Numbered from the stretch's first letter, positions 1-11,318 are shown. The stretch is DNA of 64,000 bases from Hydractinia symbiolongicarpus (GCF_029227915.1 NC_079877.1:19741851-19805850); one strand, 5' to 3'. The notes: generated by a model not told the origin, from the sequence alone. A program made the numbers and translations.

Positions 1-2428
1 TCGCATGTTTATATTCGTTATCGCTAATCCCTTTCATATTCAGATTGCTGTAAAATACTTCGTTAGGTGGTAGCTCCAACTCTTCAAATCGTTGCCAATC
101 ATCCATGTACTCGTACGGGTACACACCTTTTCGAAGCACTAGTCGAAATGTATCATCTTTGTCGATGAATTTTGCCATTGATGGTACGTTCGCTTTTAAT
201 TTTTCTTGACTCAATTGCTTTATAGTTTCCAACTTGCAATTTTTACAAAAAAAATCTTGCGATATACTCGGCATTTATACTCTGAATTTCTAGACATTTG
301 TCCGCACAATGTTGACATTTTATGTCACCAGCGTTTGTCCCAATTAGGTTGCTTGCCAATTTGTCTAGGCTTGACGCCATAAATCTGTCGATGTCAATGT
401 CGATGAACCTTATCTCTATACTCTTATACGCTTCCCCATCACCATAACCCATACCTGCAAGTGGTACCTTGATTTTAACATTGAAACGGATATACTTTTC
501 TGAGTTCTCCGCGATGCAACCAATGTCCTGTGTGTCGTATTTTTCCTCTAATTCCCGGATAAACAGGTGCGCGACGTATCCACTTAGATTGTGGAATATA
601 ACAGGTATATGACTAGATATTTTAAATTTGAGGTTACAGTTGTTATGCGCCGCGCCCCTATACAGCCTAGTATAGTGGCAATGGTCCCGAACCTTGCAGT
701 TATTCTCATCGTTAAACGGCTTCATGCATATATGACATTCTGTGGCCTCATCATGTTCTCCTTTTAATACCCCTGCTAGTTCCACCATTGATTGTCTTCC
801 AGGTGGTTCACGAACCGCGTGACACAATCCTTACCACGATAAACTGTTAGTGGATCTGGTACATCTCCATATGCAAATTTAGTGTATGTACACCAGCCTA
901 ATGGTACATGCTTACTCAGCTTTTTCGTCTTCATACCCCTGGCATCCTCCACTGGTATTAGTAGGCTCTCAAAGTCCGCGTATATTGCAAAAGGAACCTT
1001 GAATTGCATCTGACCATCCCTGTATTTTAACCATTTTTCACCTTCTTTTGGCATCGTGATTTTAACCGCCTCGTGGTCCCTGCAGTAGTGATAATGCTTG
1101 TCCCTCGATTCAACTGTGCTAAAGGCCTGCAGGCAGTTCAGGCAGAAATGCATCGCATTCCTATTCTTTGATGTCTCCTTGCCTAATAGTCGCGATAGAC
1201 TCTTGACGGCTGTGTAGTGGGTCTTTTTACCATCCGTGATAAGCAGCAGATTCACCTGCCTGTTACGCTTAATGTTGTGCTCGGATCGCCGCAGGATGTT
1301 TATATTCTTTCCCATTACATACAAAACGTTTACCGCAATGTCCGTGTGGTTCTTCTCAAACTTGGAGACGTCTTTGATGCTTGTCGGAAACTCTATATCC
1401 AGTCAATTGTAGAGATCTACGTAGGGTCTCAGCTTATATATCCTTTGCATGTCTTTTCCAAACTCTGCATGGTGTAGGGATGCTATGACGCCCCGATGAA
1501 GCATGTTTCATCTTCATTTTTAGGGTTAATGATGGCCTGTTTCAAGGCTATCCATTTGGGGAGCTCTATGTAATAGGAATCCCTCGTTAGTTGTAGTTTA
1601 TGAAAGTCTACATCTAGATGCAGGATTCTATCAACAGTAAATCCACTTTGGGGTAATGCCAGATGTTCTACGTGTGTTTTGATTGACATAAACATTTTAT
1701 CTAGTACATCATCGACGTCGCTACCCTGAAAAACTTCTGTTATATTGCTATTAAAAGGTTTCTTTACCCTGATATACTCGTCATCGGCTTCTTCAGGTTC
1801 CTCCGAGGCTGGCACGATTTCCTTCTTCCACATGATCCACAGGGACAGCTGTACCTTTGCCGAGTCCATATCTCTTACCAGCTCTTCAACCAAGATATTC
1901 ACATTGTGTCTCACCATCTCTTTATATCCGTCAACATCGGCCTACACCAGAAATGCGAAAACTTCGAAATGTCTTGTGCAGCGTATGCTTATGTTCATGA
2001 GGCGTAAAATCTTGGCCTTGCTGATCATATAGATTTTGAATATCTTCGAGGTAGTCTTCTTCAGCCTCTTCTTCCACTTCATCATGAAGCGAAGCGTAGC
2101 GATGATGTTAGTCGCACTATTATAGAGATTCATAACTTTACGTATGAAGGCCGCGTAGGTTCTCTTGACTCCCTCTTTTATAGGTTTGGGAACAGCGTCC
2201 GCTAACCAGTTGAACCATCCTCGCATCTTGGTTTTCACGATCGAACGATTTTTTTGACATCTCCTGTTTTTCAAATACATCCATGGCCTCCGGTGTTGGT
2301 GTTACTGTTACAGGCCTGTGGTAAATCCTCCAGTACAGCAACCAGTTCAGCCTTGCGTAGCCTGTAGTAACCGGTCAGCCCACGGCTTTTCGCAATATCA
2401 CGTAATTACTGTACAGTTCTCGCGTTCA
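1..2428 (-). pseudogene. Family-B DNA polymerase of a Polinton-like element, 5' half (truncated by window edge)
   Basis: Protein-primed type DNA polymerase, which would copy the element's own DNA. Read right to left the pieces are: a Rho_N/SAP-like N-terminus (2428-2315, with an in-frame TAA); a basic linker with WFNWLADAVPKPIKEG (near 2220); an N-terminal domain (1483-1917); a zinc-finger pair CLNCLQAF...HYHYC (near 1130-1090); the exonuclease I motif YADFESL (near 970); an endonuclease-VII-like CHIC...VRDHCH...YRGAAHNNCNL block (740-630); the exonuclease II region FHNLSGY (near 580); and the conserved KGVYPYEYMDDW stretch (near 110). Palm motifs A to C lie beyond position 1. At least three frameshifts and a stop show that it is dead. 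In the exo II motif, GYD is replaced by GYV at 572-574. I chose 2428 because the Rho_N-like region begins there with ATG. The identification is firm; the exact N-terminus is inferred. Confidence 0.85.
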
Positions 2429-2629
2429 TCTTTATTAAAGATTTTTGCAATGGATTTTTCAATCCTATTCTCGTTTCTGACGCACTCATTTTTGTTATAC
2501 GAATTCCAACAAGCTCCAAAGATTGCTTCGAAGTTAAATAGGGATTTCCTAATTGCTGATGTCAGCAGTGTGGGGGGGAATTTACCTCGATGTGCGCTAG
2601 AATTTTTTTTTTACCTCGTTATAAGCACA

Positions 2630-4106
2630 GCCATCCATCCATCCATCCATCCATCCATCCATCCATCCATCCATCCATCCATCCATCCATCCATCCATCC
2701 ATCCATCCATCCATCCATCCATCCATCCATCCATCCATCCATCCATCCATCCATCCATCCATCCATCCATCCATCCATCCATCCATCCATCCATCCATCC
2801 ATCCATCCATCCATCCATCCATCCATCCATCCATCCATCCATCCATCCATCCATCCATCCATCCATCCATCCATCCATCCATCCATCCATCCATCCATCC
2901 ATCCATCCATCCATCCATCCATCCATCCATCCATCCATCCATCCATCCATCCATCCATCCATCCATCCATCCATCCATCCATCCATCCATCCATCCATCC
3001 ATCCATCCATCCATCCATCCATCCATCCATCCATCCATCCATCCATCCATCCATCCATCCATCCATCCATCCATCCATCCATCCATCCATCCATCCATCC
3101 ATCCATCCATCCATCCATCCATCCATCCATCCATCCATCCATCCATCCATCCATCCATCCATCCATCCATCCATCCATCCATCCATCCATCCATCCATCC
3201 ATCCATCCATCCATCCATCCATCCATCCATCCATCCATCCATCCATCCATCCATCCATCCATCCATCCATCCATCCATCCATCCATCCATCCATCCATCC
3301 ATCCATCCATCCATCCATCCATCCATCCATCCATCCATCCATCCATCCATCCATCCATCCATCCATCCATCCATCCATCCATCCATCCATCCATCCATCC
3401 ATCCATCCATCCATCCATCCATCCATCCATCCATCCATCCATCCATCCATCCATCCATCCATCCATCCATCCATCCATCCATCCATCCATCCATCCATCC
3501 ATCCATCCATCCATCCATCCATCCATCCATCCATCCATCCATCCATCCATCCATCCATCCATCCATCCATCCATCCATCCATCCATCCATCCATCCATCC
3601 ATCCATCCATCCATCCATCCATCCATCCATCCATCCATCCATCCATCCATCCATCCATCCATCCATCCATCCATCCATCCATCCATCCATCCATCCATCC
3701 ATCCATCCATCCATCCATCCATCCATCCATCCATCCATCCATCCATCCATCCATCCATCCATCCATCCATCCATCCATCCATCCATCCATCCATCCATCC
3801 ATCCATCCATCCATCCATCCATCCATCCATCCATCCATCCATCCATCCATCCATCCATCCATCCATCCATCCATCCATCCATCCATCCATCCATCCATCC
3901 ATCCATCCATCCATCCATCCATCCATCCATCCATCCATCCATCCATCCATCCATCCATCCATCCATCCATCCATCCTTCCATCCATCCATCCATCCATCC
4001 ATCCATTCATCAATCCATCCATCCATCCATCCATCCATCCATCCATCCATCCATCCATCCATCCATCCATCCTTCCATCCATCCATCCATCTATCTATCT
4101 ATCTAC
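2630..4106. repeat. (ATCC)n tetranucleotide array
   Basis: About 1.47 kb of almost pure ATCC repeat (roughly 365 units). A few variants (CTTCC, TTCATCA) occur only in the last 130 bases, and the array grades into ATCT at 4090-4106. Long open frames read as SIHP or MDGW repeats on both strands are artefacts of the 12-base periodicity. The array sits directly beside the dead polymerase gene. Its clean interior and degenerate right edge fit replication slippage; assembled length may not equal true length. Confidence 0.98.
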
Positions 4107-4525
4107 TTCAGCCCCACTAGCAATACCGCAATACCGCTTCCCTTTGTTCCATCTTCTTGATTTTGCTGCTTCATGTATTCTGCTATTTCTAATCTTATCG
4201 TATGCCTCAGCATATTATCCATAACAACACACATTAGCCAAATATCTGCTTTTTTATCATATATGATTCTAGCTATGAGAAAGTGTAACATAAAAATCGG
4301 CTGTAGCTGTCAAAAAAAAAAGATCAAAGTAACAACCAACCCCCAAACACTGCTAGAAAATTTATTTTACTAAATAAATATGTTCTTCCACATAGTGTAT
4401 AATAGCTGTATACATTCAAAGAAAAAAAAACACAACGCTTTGAGAGGAGCGCACCACACTTGGCATTCTCAAATGCGCCATGTTTAACTTACCCTAGCAC
4501 AAGACGATGTATAATACAGAACAGA
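4107..4525. other. Non-coding stretch between two arrays
   Basis: AT-rich sequence with no convincing gene. A 62-codon minus-strand frame at 4103-4291 has no motif that I recognise, and a poly-A run lies at 4311-4320. Nothing else is seen. Confidence 0.5.
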
Positions 4526-4946
4526 ATTTTAAAAAAGCAGAAAAGTTTTAAAAAAGCAAAAAAGTTTTTTAAAAAAACAGAAAAGTTTAAAAAAAAACAG
4601 AAAAGTTTGAAAAAAAACAGAAAAGTTTAAAAAAAAAACAGAAAAGTTTGAAAAAAAAACAGAAAAGTTTAAAAAAAAACAGAAAAGTTTGAAAAAAAAC
4701 AGAAAAGTTTGAAAAAAAACTGAAAAGTTTGGAAAAAACAGAAAAGTTTGGAAAAAACAGAAAAGTTTAAAAAAAAAACAGAAAAGTTAAAAAAAAACAG
4801 AAAAGTTTGGAAAAAAAACAGAAAAGTTTAAAAAAAACAGAAAAGTTTAAAAAAAAACAGAAAAGTTTAAAAAAAAAACAGAAAAGTTTGAAAAAAAAAC
4901 AGAAAAGTTTGAAAAAAAAAGAGAAAAGTTTGAAAAAAAACAGAAT
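4526..4946. repeat. A-rich minisatellite, unit ACAGAAAAGTTTAAAAAAA
   Basis: About 22 imperfect copies of a 17-20 base unit, made of CAGAAAAGTTT followed by 6-9 A (sometimes G then A). Copies differ mostly in A-run length. The repeated KKTEKFKKKQ-type open frames through it are repeat artefacts. Confidence 0.95.
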
Positions 4947-5058
4947 CAAGCCCTTCACTGAGAGATACAAGGTAGTAAAATTGAATACCGAAAGGTAGTC
5001 TTTTTACAGTGCCTATCGGGACTACCTTTCATGAGTTTTATTACTACCTTTCGGAAAA

Positions 5059-5662
5059 GAGCCTTATAGAGGATACTTCCTTTACCGAAGCCTTAGACGA
5101 ACGTGAAAGAAGGGGGTTTTAGCGCGATCTTCAGACTCTCAGCGGTAAACTAAAGAGGTTAAAGACAAAGAAAGCTACACCAGATGTATCCGAGGAGCAA
5201 CAAAAAATTTGGGATAAGGATATCCACAATCAGCTGAAGGCGATTAACGAGACCCTCATGAAAATAGCTGGAGATGACACATCCCTACGGGAGCAATTGA
5301 CCATTTTGTTCAAAGAGCAGGAGCTCACTGTCGCGAGCATCGTCTCAGCTGTTGGTCTACTGGTCTCTACCATCGTTCTGGCGCTCACAGGTGGTAGTGG
5401 GGCAGCAGGAGCTGGTGCTGGAGGAACCGGTGCTGCAGGCAAAGTGTTTGTTCAAAAGCAACTGGAGAGACTCGGGAAATTTTTAAAGTATCTAGCAGGT
5501 AAGGCTGGGGCCGCATTACCAGGGATCATTGGCAGCGTGGTGTTGTTCTTTTTCAGAGTTGCAGCGAGAGTTGTCGAATTCGCAGCAAAGCACTTGTATA
5601 TGGCCTTGACTGCCGCCGTGGGTATCGTTGTTGCGTATGTAAGTAACAGGAGGAATAGATGA
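5059..5662 (+). pseudogene. Virus-like element gene: coiled-coil and membrane protein, 5'-truncated (copy A)
   Basis: This is the homologue of the gene at 33247-34559. The visible part begins in a charged segment matching the other copy (EDTSFTEA...DERERR), crosses an in-frame TAG at 5120-5122, and continues through a charged helical stretch (DVSEEQQKIWDKD) into a hydrophobic segment (VSAVGLLVSTIVLALTGG). It then has a second hydrophobic region (near 5525-5570) and a third near the C-terminus (AAVGIVVAYVSNRRNR). The topology suggests a membrane-associated structural protein. Function is unknown. The 5' half, including the acidic start found in copy B, is missing. The next gene (5688-6680) runs towards it from the other strand. 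Confidence 0.7.
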
Positions 5663-5687
5663 AGAGTCTAGTATGTTGTTCAACACA

Positions 5688-6680
5688 TTAGACCAATTTC
5701 TTCATCCAGATGAAAGCGAGGATAAGTCCTACTCCTACCATAACCAGCGTGGTTTTGGTATCCTCATGCTGCCTAAGGTCTTCCTTGGTATCAGGCGTGG
5801 TTTTCTTGATATGTTGCCTATGAGGTATAGTAAAGGATGCATTATGTTTGACAACCATGGTATTCAGGTCTAGCTCCACACCGACACCGACATTAGAAGG
5901 AGCAATTAAAACGTTGTTGTTATACCGTACAATCTTTCCAATGCGAAGATCCATATTCGAGGGAAGCATTTATACGCTGGACATTAGAGCAAAATTTACT
6001 GGTGTTCTGGCATACTGCAGCACCTTTTTAAACTCGGTGATGTCTTGACCTACGTTCTCGTCGCGTAAAACCATGTCCTCGAATTTCTGCAATAATATTT
6101 GCCTCGCTGTATAGTTATCGGCATTAGATCCTAGGATTGATGCCTTTGCACTCGCTTGAGATCCTAGTAGCAAGATCACGTAAACGCGTATACTTTCGCT
6201 AAGCTTCGTCAGGCCCTCCGATGTCAGACCCTGGGAGGTTGGTATTATGAATTTGGCCCAATCCCCATTAACCTGTTGCCACCAACGGCCGTTGGTGAGT
6301 GACGACATGACTGCTTTGAACTTGTACAAAGCGTTGGGATCCGCACCATATTCGCAACATACTCGCGCGTATCCCGAGGTAGAGTAAGGGTTCTCGTACT
6401 GAGAAAAGCCTCCTTCGTATGGCATGGGTACCTTCATTCTTGCGAGAATACGACGCATGTGGTAATATACGTGAAATTTAAAGATCGAGTTAACGAGGGG
6501 TACGGAGCCAGTCATGTGTTTGGCAGAGATCCCTAACGCCGTTGTAGCGCAATGACAAGCGAAATTCACCTGGATGTTCCAATAGTTCAAGGCTCGCCCC
6601 TCCCAATTTACATTCACGGGATCGTTCAACAGATTAGTGGGAACTTTGATGAGGTATTTGGTGAATTGTGGGAATGCCAT
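5688..6680 (-). pseudogene. Virus-like element gene: ~330-residue protein with C-terminal membrane anchor (copy A)
   Basis: Starts with ATG at 6680 (MAFPQFTKYLIKVPTN) and is open to 5973. A single TAA at 5970-5972 replaces the tyrosine codon seen in copy B (32180-33195), and the frame continues to 5688. Most of the protein looks globular, with aromatic-rich motifs such as LNYWNIQVNFACH and RYWW-like clusters. The last 25 residues form one hydrophobic helix (TTLVMVGVGLILAFIWM) followed by KKLV. A tail anchor plus a large soluble domain would suit a minor capsid or virion-membrane protein, but that is inference from context. I recognise no named family. Confidence 0.7.
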
Positions 6681-6817
6681 GGAAATGTGCTAAGTCGTAG
6701 ACACGTAGAGATGCTGATGCTCCAAGTTAGTTATACCTAAGGGCCACGAGCCTCTGTTGGACTTGTATTTTGCTGTAGGATTATAGCTATAAATATTCAT
6801 TCTTTATTAAAAGAAAG

Positions 6818-7486
6818 ATGGGACAACTGTATATTACTGATATAGAGAAACCTACGATTTTTGAAGACTACCTTGGGCAGGACACGATGATATCCCTGAA
6901 ATCCATCAGCATTCGACCTACTTGATTGAACCTCTATAGCAATAACGATTTTACTATCCGTAAGGCAGGGCCTGATCAAACGGTTACTAGAATTGAAATC
7001 ATGAACGGCCTGTATAAGATTGAAGATATCGCGGCCATCGTCAACAGTCAGGCAGAGAGCAAGATTAAGCTGTTTGTCATGAAAAATGGACTATCCAGGC
7101 TCCGTGTCAGTAATGGATATACGGTAGTGATTCATAGAGAACTGCAAGAGCTTTTGGGTCTACCCTACGATCCTGCGAAAAAATACTACACCGTCGGTGA
7201 TTACGATTTTTTCTACAAAACTGATGTTTATCAACGACTGAGGCTTGTTTGCCCTCAGCTAGATAAGAATGACTGCCTGATGGACGGTAAAAAGTCGAAG
7301 ATATTGGCAATGCTTCCCATCAAAGAGAACGCATGGGGAGATATGTTGACATGGACTTTTGACACTCCTGTTTATCTTCCTTTGAAAGGATCCACGGATC
7401 GTCTCGAGTTCATGCTGACGGACGAACATCATCATGATAAGGACGTATCATTTGTTGGAATTACTATACACCTACTGATAGAATAA
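6818..7486 (+). pseudogene. Virus-like element gene: ~222-residue beta-rich protein (copy A)
   Basis: ATG at 6818 gives MGQLYITDIEKPTIFEDYL. A TGA at 6923-6925 stands where copy B (31345-32042) has tryptophan TGG, and the frame is then open to TAA at 7484-7486. The sequence alternates short hydrophobic strands with turns and ends with a conserved block (VYLPLKGSTDRLEFMLTDE, then HHHDKDVSFVGITIHLLIE). The strand-rich make-up would allow a single jelly-roll or penton-like role, but I cannot show it. The stop codon abuts the ATG of the next gene with no gap, as in copy B. Confidence 0.7.
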
Positions 7487-8136
7487 ATGAACAACGATGA
7501 TGTTATGAAGCTATACCCTAGCTTACCGCCTAGTGCTCCAGATCATAAGAATAACGAGGGGCATGTGTATCGATTGAAGAAAATAGAGGAAATAGAACAT
7601 TTTCTACGAAATGAAGTAAAGCAGCGAGAAAAATTCAGTAAGAAATTTGGGATGCACGGGACTTGGTACACTACATGGACCACGGATTGCTCGCCATAAG
7701 CGTGATAACATCAGGCGTAGGTATCACTAGTATGCTTAGCGACATCGGAGTTCCTCTAGCTGTGGCAATGGGTGGGATCAGCTTAGCCGTTGGATTAGGA
7801 CAAACAGCATTAAAACAAGGTGGGAAGAAACTGAATTATAAACGCAAAAATCATGAATCAATAAGACTCCTTGCAGAGACTAAGCTGAATAGTATTGTCG
7901 ATTTGATCTCGAAAGCCATCGAGAATGGAGTTATTAGTGACTACGAATTTACCCTTATTATGCAAGAGAAGCAAAAATATCTCCTATTGAAAGAGAAAAT
8001 CCGTCAGCGTATTAAAAGGATTGTGGAGACGATTAATGAACAAGAAAGGCAGCAATTAGTCGCGCAAGGTCGTGAAGAAGGTAAAAATGAGCTTCTTAAA
8101 AAACTACAGTCTGTGAATTATGCCAACGGTACCTAG
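7487..8136 (+). pseudogene. Virus-like element gene: glycine-rich membrane segment between coiled coils (copy A)
   Basis: Homologue of the 215-residue protein at 30697-31344. It has an N-terminal charged helix (RLKKIEEIEHFLRNEVKQREK), then a roughly 40-residue Gly/Ser/Val-rich hydrophobic stretch (LLAISVITSGVGITSM, then VAMGGISLAVGLG), then a long basic helical tail (RQRIKRIVETINEQERQQL). A one-base frameshift near 7665 separates 7487-7699 from 7663-8136. The amphipathic membrane-active middle flanked by helices suggests a membrane-remodelling or virion-internal protein. This is inference only. The start directly follows the upstream stop, suggesting that the two are expressed together. Confidence 0.7.
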
Positions 8137-8139
8137 AGG

Positions 8140-8262
8140 CACCACCTGAATATTCATGATGTATTAGAGCAACCAATTCGGCCTTACGTAGCTTGTAATA
8201 CCCGGTTAAGCCACGGGTTTTTGCAATATCACGTAATTGTTTCACGGTATATGAATCCATTT
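8140..8262 (-). pseudogene. Rho_N/SAP-like domain fragment (copy A)
   Basis: ATG at 8262 opens a short frame, TVKQLRDIAKTRGLTGYY then [11 protein letters not shown]. This matches the helix-extended-helix pattern of Rho N-terminal/SAP-like nucleic-acid-binding domains. It is about 40 codons long, whereas the complete gene in copy B (30377-30652) has 91, so the C-terminal half is deleted. It is tail-to-tail with the 7487-8136 gene, the same arrangement as copy B. It closely resembles the N-terminus of the polymerase at 2428-2315. Confidence 0.65.
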
Positions 8263-8731
8263 CTTTATTGTATGGATTTTAACGTCGTCGGAAGATTTCA
8301 TTTTGCTCAAAACTAACACAGTTATTCCCCTCCTTATTGCGCATGCATTGATTTTTGATGACGTCAACATTTTATAGGGAATTCCCATTTCTACTCATTT
8401 TTATATGTTAGGGACTTACCCCTGATATGCGTAGACTTTTAGGGAATTGTGCTAGAAAAATTTCGAACTTCTATTCTGTATACTTTGAATACGTCATAAC
8501 ATTGTACTGATTATTAGGGATAACTCCTTTGAATTCCATAGCTCAATATGGTATAGTACCGCATGGTGCTGGATTTGTTGTGACGTCACTGTTGTACGCG
8601 CACGCGACTGTGCTAGAACATACATTTCCCTATCTCTTAAGTCTCCCTTTCCAAAAATTCTCAATATTTTAGAACCTGTACATGTAGTGTGGTGACAAAG
8701 TGTTACGACAAAACGTAAAATGAAAAGGAAA
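8263..8731. other. Non-coding, possible subterminal region of virus-like copy A
   Basis: No gene. It has a TGACGTCA palindrome (8358-8365) and GTGACGTCAC (8580-8589). It also has short strings seen near the ends of the intact element (TAGAAAAATT, TTCTGTATA, AGGGAATT). No terminal inverted repeat matching 28765-28889 was found, so the end of copy A is not defined. Confidence 0.4.
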
Positions 8732-8841
8732 TACAGTAGACTCTCGATATAACAAACCCCCGATATAACTAACACCTCGATTTAACAAACCAAATGTTCC
8801 ATCCCCTGAACCAATAAAACCTCTATATAACGAACTCAAAG

Positions 8842-9439
8842 TACTGTTCTGCCCAATCTTGTAACGCGCCCCGTCTTCCGACAGTGACAAATGGGTGGCC
8901 AGTCTTAAGACTGGACTGCCCAATCTATGGACGTACATGCCCAATCTTAGAACAATTGTGAAAGACAAACAGAACAATAAATGTTTTAGAATTTACCTCT
9001 TAATAGGAACTTTAAATTGAAACTTTTCTTGGAAAATCAAAAGGCCAAAAATTTATATATACCATGTATTTTATGTATAAAAGATTGAAACTACTCTACC
9101 ATATTAGCATAGTCTATAAGGTTTTTCTTTTATAGACTATGATATTAGCTAGCTGGCTACAGCTCGCTAGCTGGCTAAACATCTCATCCAATGAAATTAA
9201 CAGCTAGCTAACTAATGATGTTTTAATGTGCCTGAGAGTGTTTGTTGGGACTTGCAAAAAACAGAGCTCGTGTGGTACATCCCTTCTTTAAAATCTAAAA
9301 GGCGCCAAAGATGGGCCTAACATGGTCTTTTGCCCAATCTTGTGACGCCCTGCCCAGTCTTAAGACTGGCCGGCCAGTCTTAAGACTGGGCAATTTTATG
9401 TCCAAAGATTGGGCAGCGTCCTAAGATTGGGCAGAACAG
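8842..9439. mobile_element. MITE with CTGTTCTGCCCAATCTT terminal inverted repeats
   Basis: The left end CTGTTCTGCCCAATCTTGT (8844-8862) is inverted at the right (AAGATTGGGCAGAACAG, 9423-9439). Inside are several copies of GCCCAATCTT and of the palindrome CCAGTCTTAAGACTGG on both strands. It has no coding capacity. It lies between the Tigger terminus and its transposase. The target-site duplication is not clear. Confidence 0.7.
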
Positions 9440-9689
9440 ACAAAATACGACAAACAAAACCAAAACACATGCACTGTTTTCAATATTTTTACACCACGTA
9501 GATAGCACATTACGTACAGAAAACGCAATGCATTGTCATCCAAATTGAATGATTCGAACCATAACATTCGACGTTTAAATCTAAACACTATGTGTAAACA
9601 AAACGTAAAATAAACATTCAAAATTTTAAGGTGAAGAAGGCAAATTAAAACAGCAAGTGAATGAAAATGTAGTGAGTAAATATCTCTAT

Positions 9690-10215
9690 AATTGAAAAAT
9701 ATAAAGCGCTGCAGAAAATTGCACAGGGCAAAAGTACAAACAAAAGCATCGCCCTGGATTGCAAATAAAATAAAAGAAAAATAATTGAAGCTTATCAATC
9801 AGGTCAAATCAATTCCAGTCGAAAAAAATAAAAAAGAGTACCAACAACGATCGTGATGAAGCTGTTTTCTATGGTCTAAAAACGCGCGTTCACAAAATAT
9901 TCCTGTCAACAAAATTATTATCAAGGAAAAAGCTATTTCTCTTTCCAAAAGCCTGGACCTTCCGGATTTCAAAGCTTCCGAGGGTTGGTTGCAGAGACAC
10001 AATGTAACTTCAAAGCTGTTTCGAGAGAAGAGAATAGTGTTAACCCTTGAAATGACAGCAAGCTGGAAAGAGACATACCTCCCAACAATTTTGTCAAGGT
10101 ACGAGTTAAAAGATATATACAACGCTGACGAATTTGGTCTTTTCTACCAAGCACTCCCAGATAAATCTTTTCAATTCAAAGGAAACCGTTGCAGTGGTGG
10201 TAAGGTTTATAATAA
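9690..10215 (+). pseudogene. Tigger/pogo transposase fragment (CENP-B-like DNA-binding part and start of DDE domain)
   Basis: Frame fragments show an HTH region (IIEAYQSGQINSSRKK, near 9785), then the second CENP-B-type HTH (KAISLSKSLDLPDFKASEGW, LQRHNVTSKLFREKR), and the first part of the DDE domain (DIYNADEFGLFYQALPD, then KGNRCSGGK). The Asp in NADE is the first catalytic residue. Family members read NADETGLFY, so T has become F here. The rest of the DDE domain is missing and several frame changes are needed. Confidence 0.8.
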
Positions 10216-10299
10216 GCATATGAACAACACACAGGAGTACAGTTATTTTAATATTTTTTTACAATTGTATTAAGACAGACATATTTTCTTATATTTTCA

Positions 10300-11318
10300 G
10301 ATTCAGCCAGCATTATTCTAACCGAGGATGATATACCTGACCCTCATGTCAAAATTGATATTGAAAACCTGCCAAAGTACAAAGTCGAGCACTTGAAAAG
10401 CTGTGTAATATTTCGTGGCGATACGTTACATGGGATTGATACACTCAAGGACGCACAAGTTCGAGTTTTGCACTAGATCGAAAGTAAAACCAGCAGTATG
10501 AATGTAGATCCAACTCCAGAAAAAGTAGCTTAGGATAAAAGCAGAAAAAATGGGGATGCTATTGAAACCTTTGTGGAAGGAAGGAACTATGCCAGCTGTG
10601 CCTGTCGAACTGAAGGCAGATATATTAAATCGATTAGACTTAACACGATGGTCAAAATCGTTTACAGAAATGCCAAGCTTCACTGTAGAAAATATTAACA
10701 TTTAAAATAAAAAATTCAACGAGGCATATTGTAAAAATTCTACTGCAATAAAAGGACATTTCATACGTGGTGATCAATTTATTGAAGAAAATTTTCTTGA
10801 TTCGACCAACATGTATGCGAAACACAGTGACTCATTATTTTTTGGAAAGGTGCGGCAGCTGCTAGTTTAAAGAAAGCAAACAGATGGGTATTTTTAGCTT
10901 TAAACAAAATCACAAGTGAAATTCGATATGCCTATTGTCAATGCCCAGCTGGGAGTGTTGGAACATGCTCTGGTAGACAGACTATCAATGATTTCCGATG
11001 CGAAAGCTTTTACCTCGAAACCTTGTGTTTGGAATGTACCACAGTCTAGAGACATTATTGAGAAAATACCTGTGATGGAATTGACAATAAAATCACTTAA
11101 TGCAAAAAAAATTAAAATAGAGAAAAATAATGATACTAACTGTACACCGAAAGAAAAAAAGGAATTGTTTCTTCCTTATATGAGTCACGTGTTTCTTCAC
11201 ATACTACTGATGAGGATTTGACGTTCCTATTATCACACATGCAAAATACGAAAACCAACATTTGTGCCACAAAACTGATTAACCCAAATCCTGTTCACTT
11301 TAAACAAACTCAGTTTGG
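10300..11318 (+). pseudogene. SWIM zinc-finger / YqaJ-type recombinase gene, 5' part
   Basis: An N-terminal segment with EDDIPDPHVKIDIENLPKYK and LFRGDTL-like motifs is broken by a TAG at about 10474 and other stops. Further on are AAASLKKANRWVFLALNK and the zinc-binding-like string YAYCQCPAGSVGTCS (10930-10975), typical of SWIM domains. Then come SKPCVWNVPQSRD and KIPVMELTIKS. The gene continues at 20276 after a 9 kb insertion: removing 11319-20275 joins the two parts in frame. The protein family combines SWIM binding with a YqaJ exonuclease and is often multi-copy and probably mobile in cnidarians (recollection, not tested). Confidence 0.65.

Larger units (their letters stand above)
8734..10215 (+). 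mobile_element. Tigger/pogo-type DNA transposon, 3'-truncated
   Basis: The left end is CAGTAGACTCTCGATATAAC followed by further CTCGATATAAC/CTCTATATAACGAAC repeats, preceded by TA at 8732-8733. This is the usual terminus and target site of pogo-class elements. A broken transposase follows (9690-10215). No matching right terminus is seen; sequence of a different gene begins by about 10300. A 600-bp MITE is inserted near the left end. Confidence 0.75.

Noticed and set aside
2318-4224. Long SIHP- and MDGW-repeat open frames on both strands
   Set aside because: They are the translation of the ATCC array in all frames; the array has no stop codon by composition and no flanking coding signal.
4767-4998. 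Lys-rich (KKTEKFKKK) and Phe-rich open frames
   Set aside because: Produced by the A-rich minisatellite; no start context and no continuation outside the repeat.
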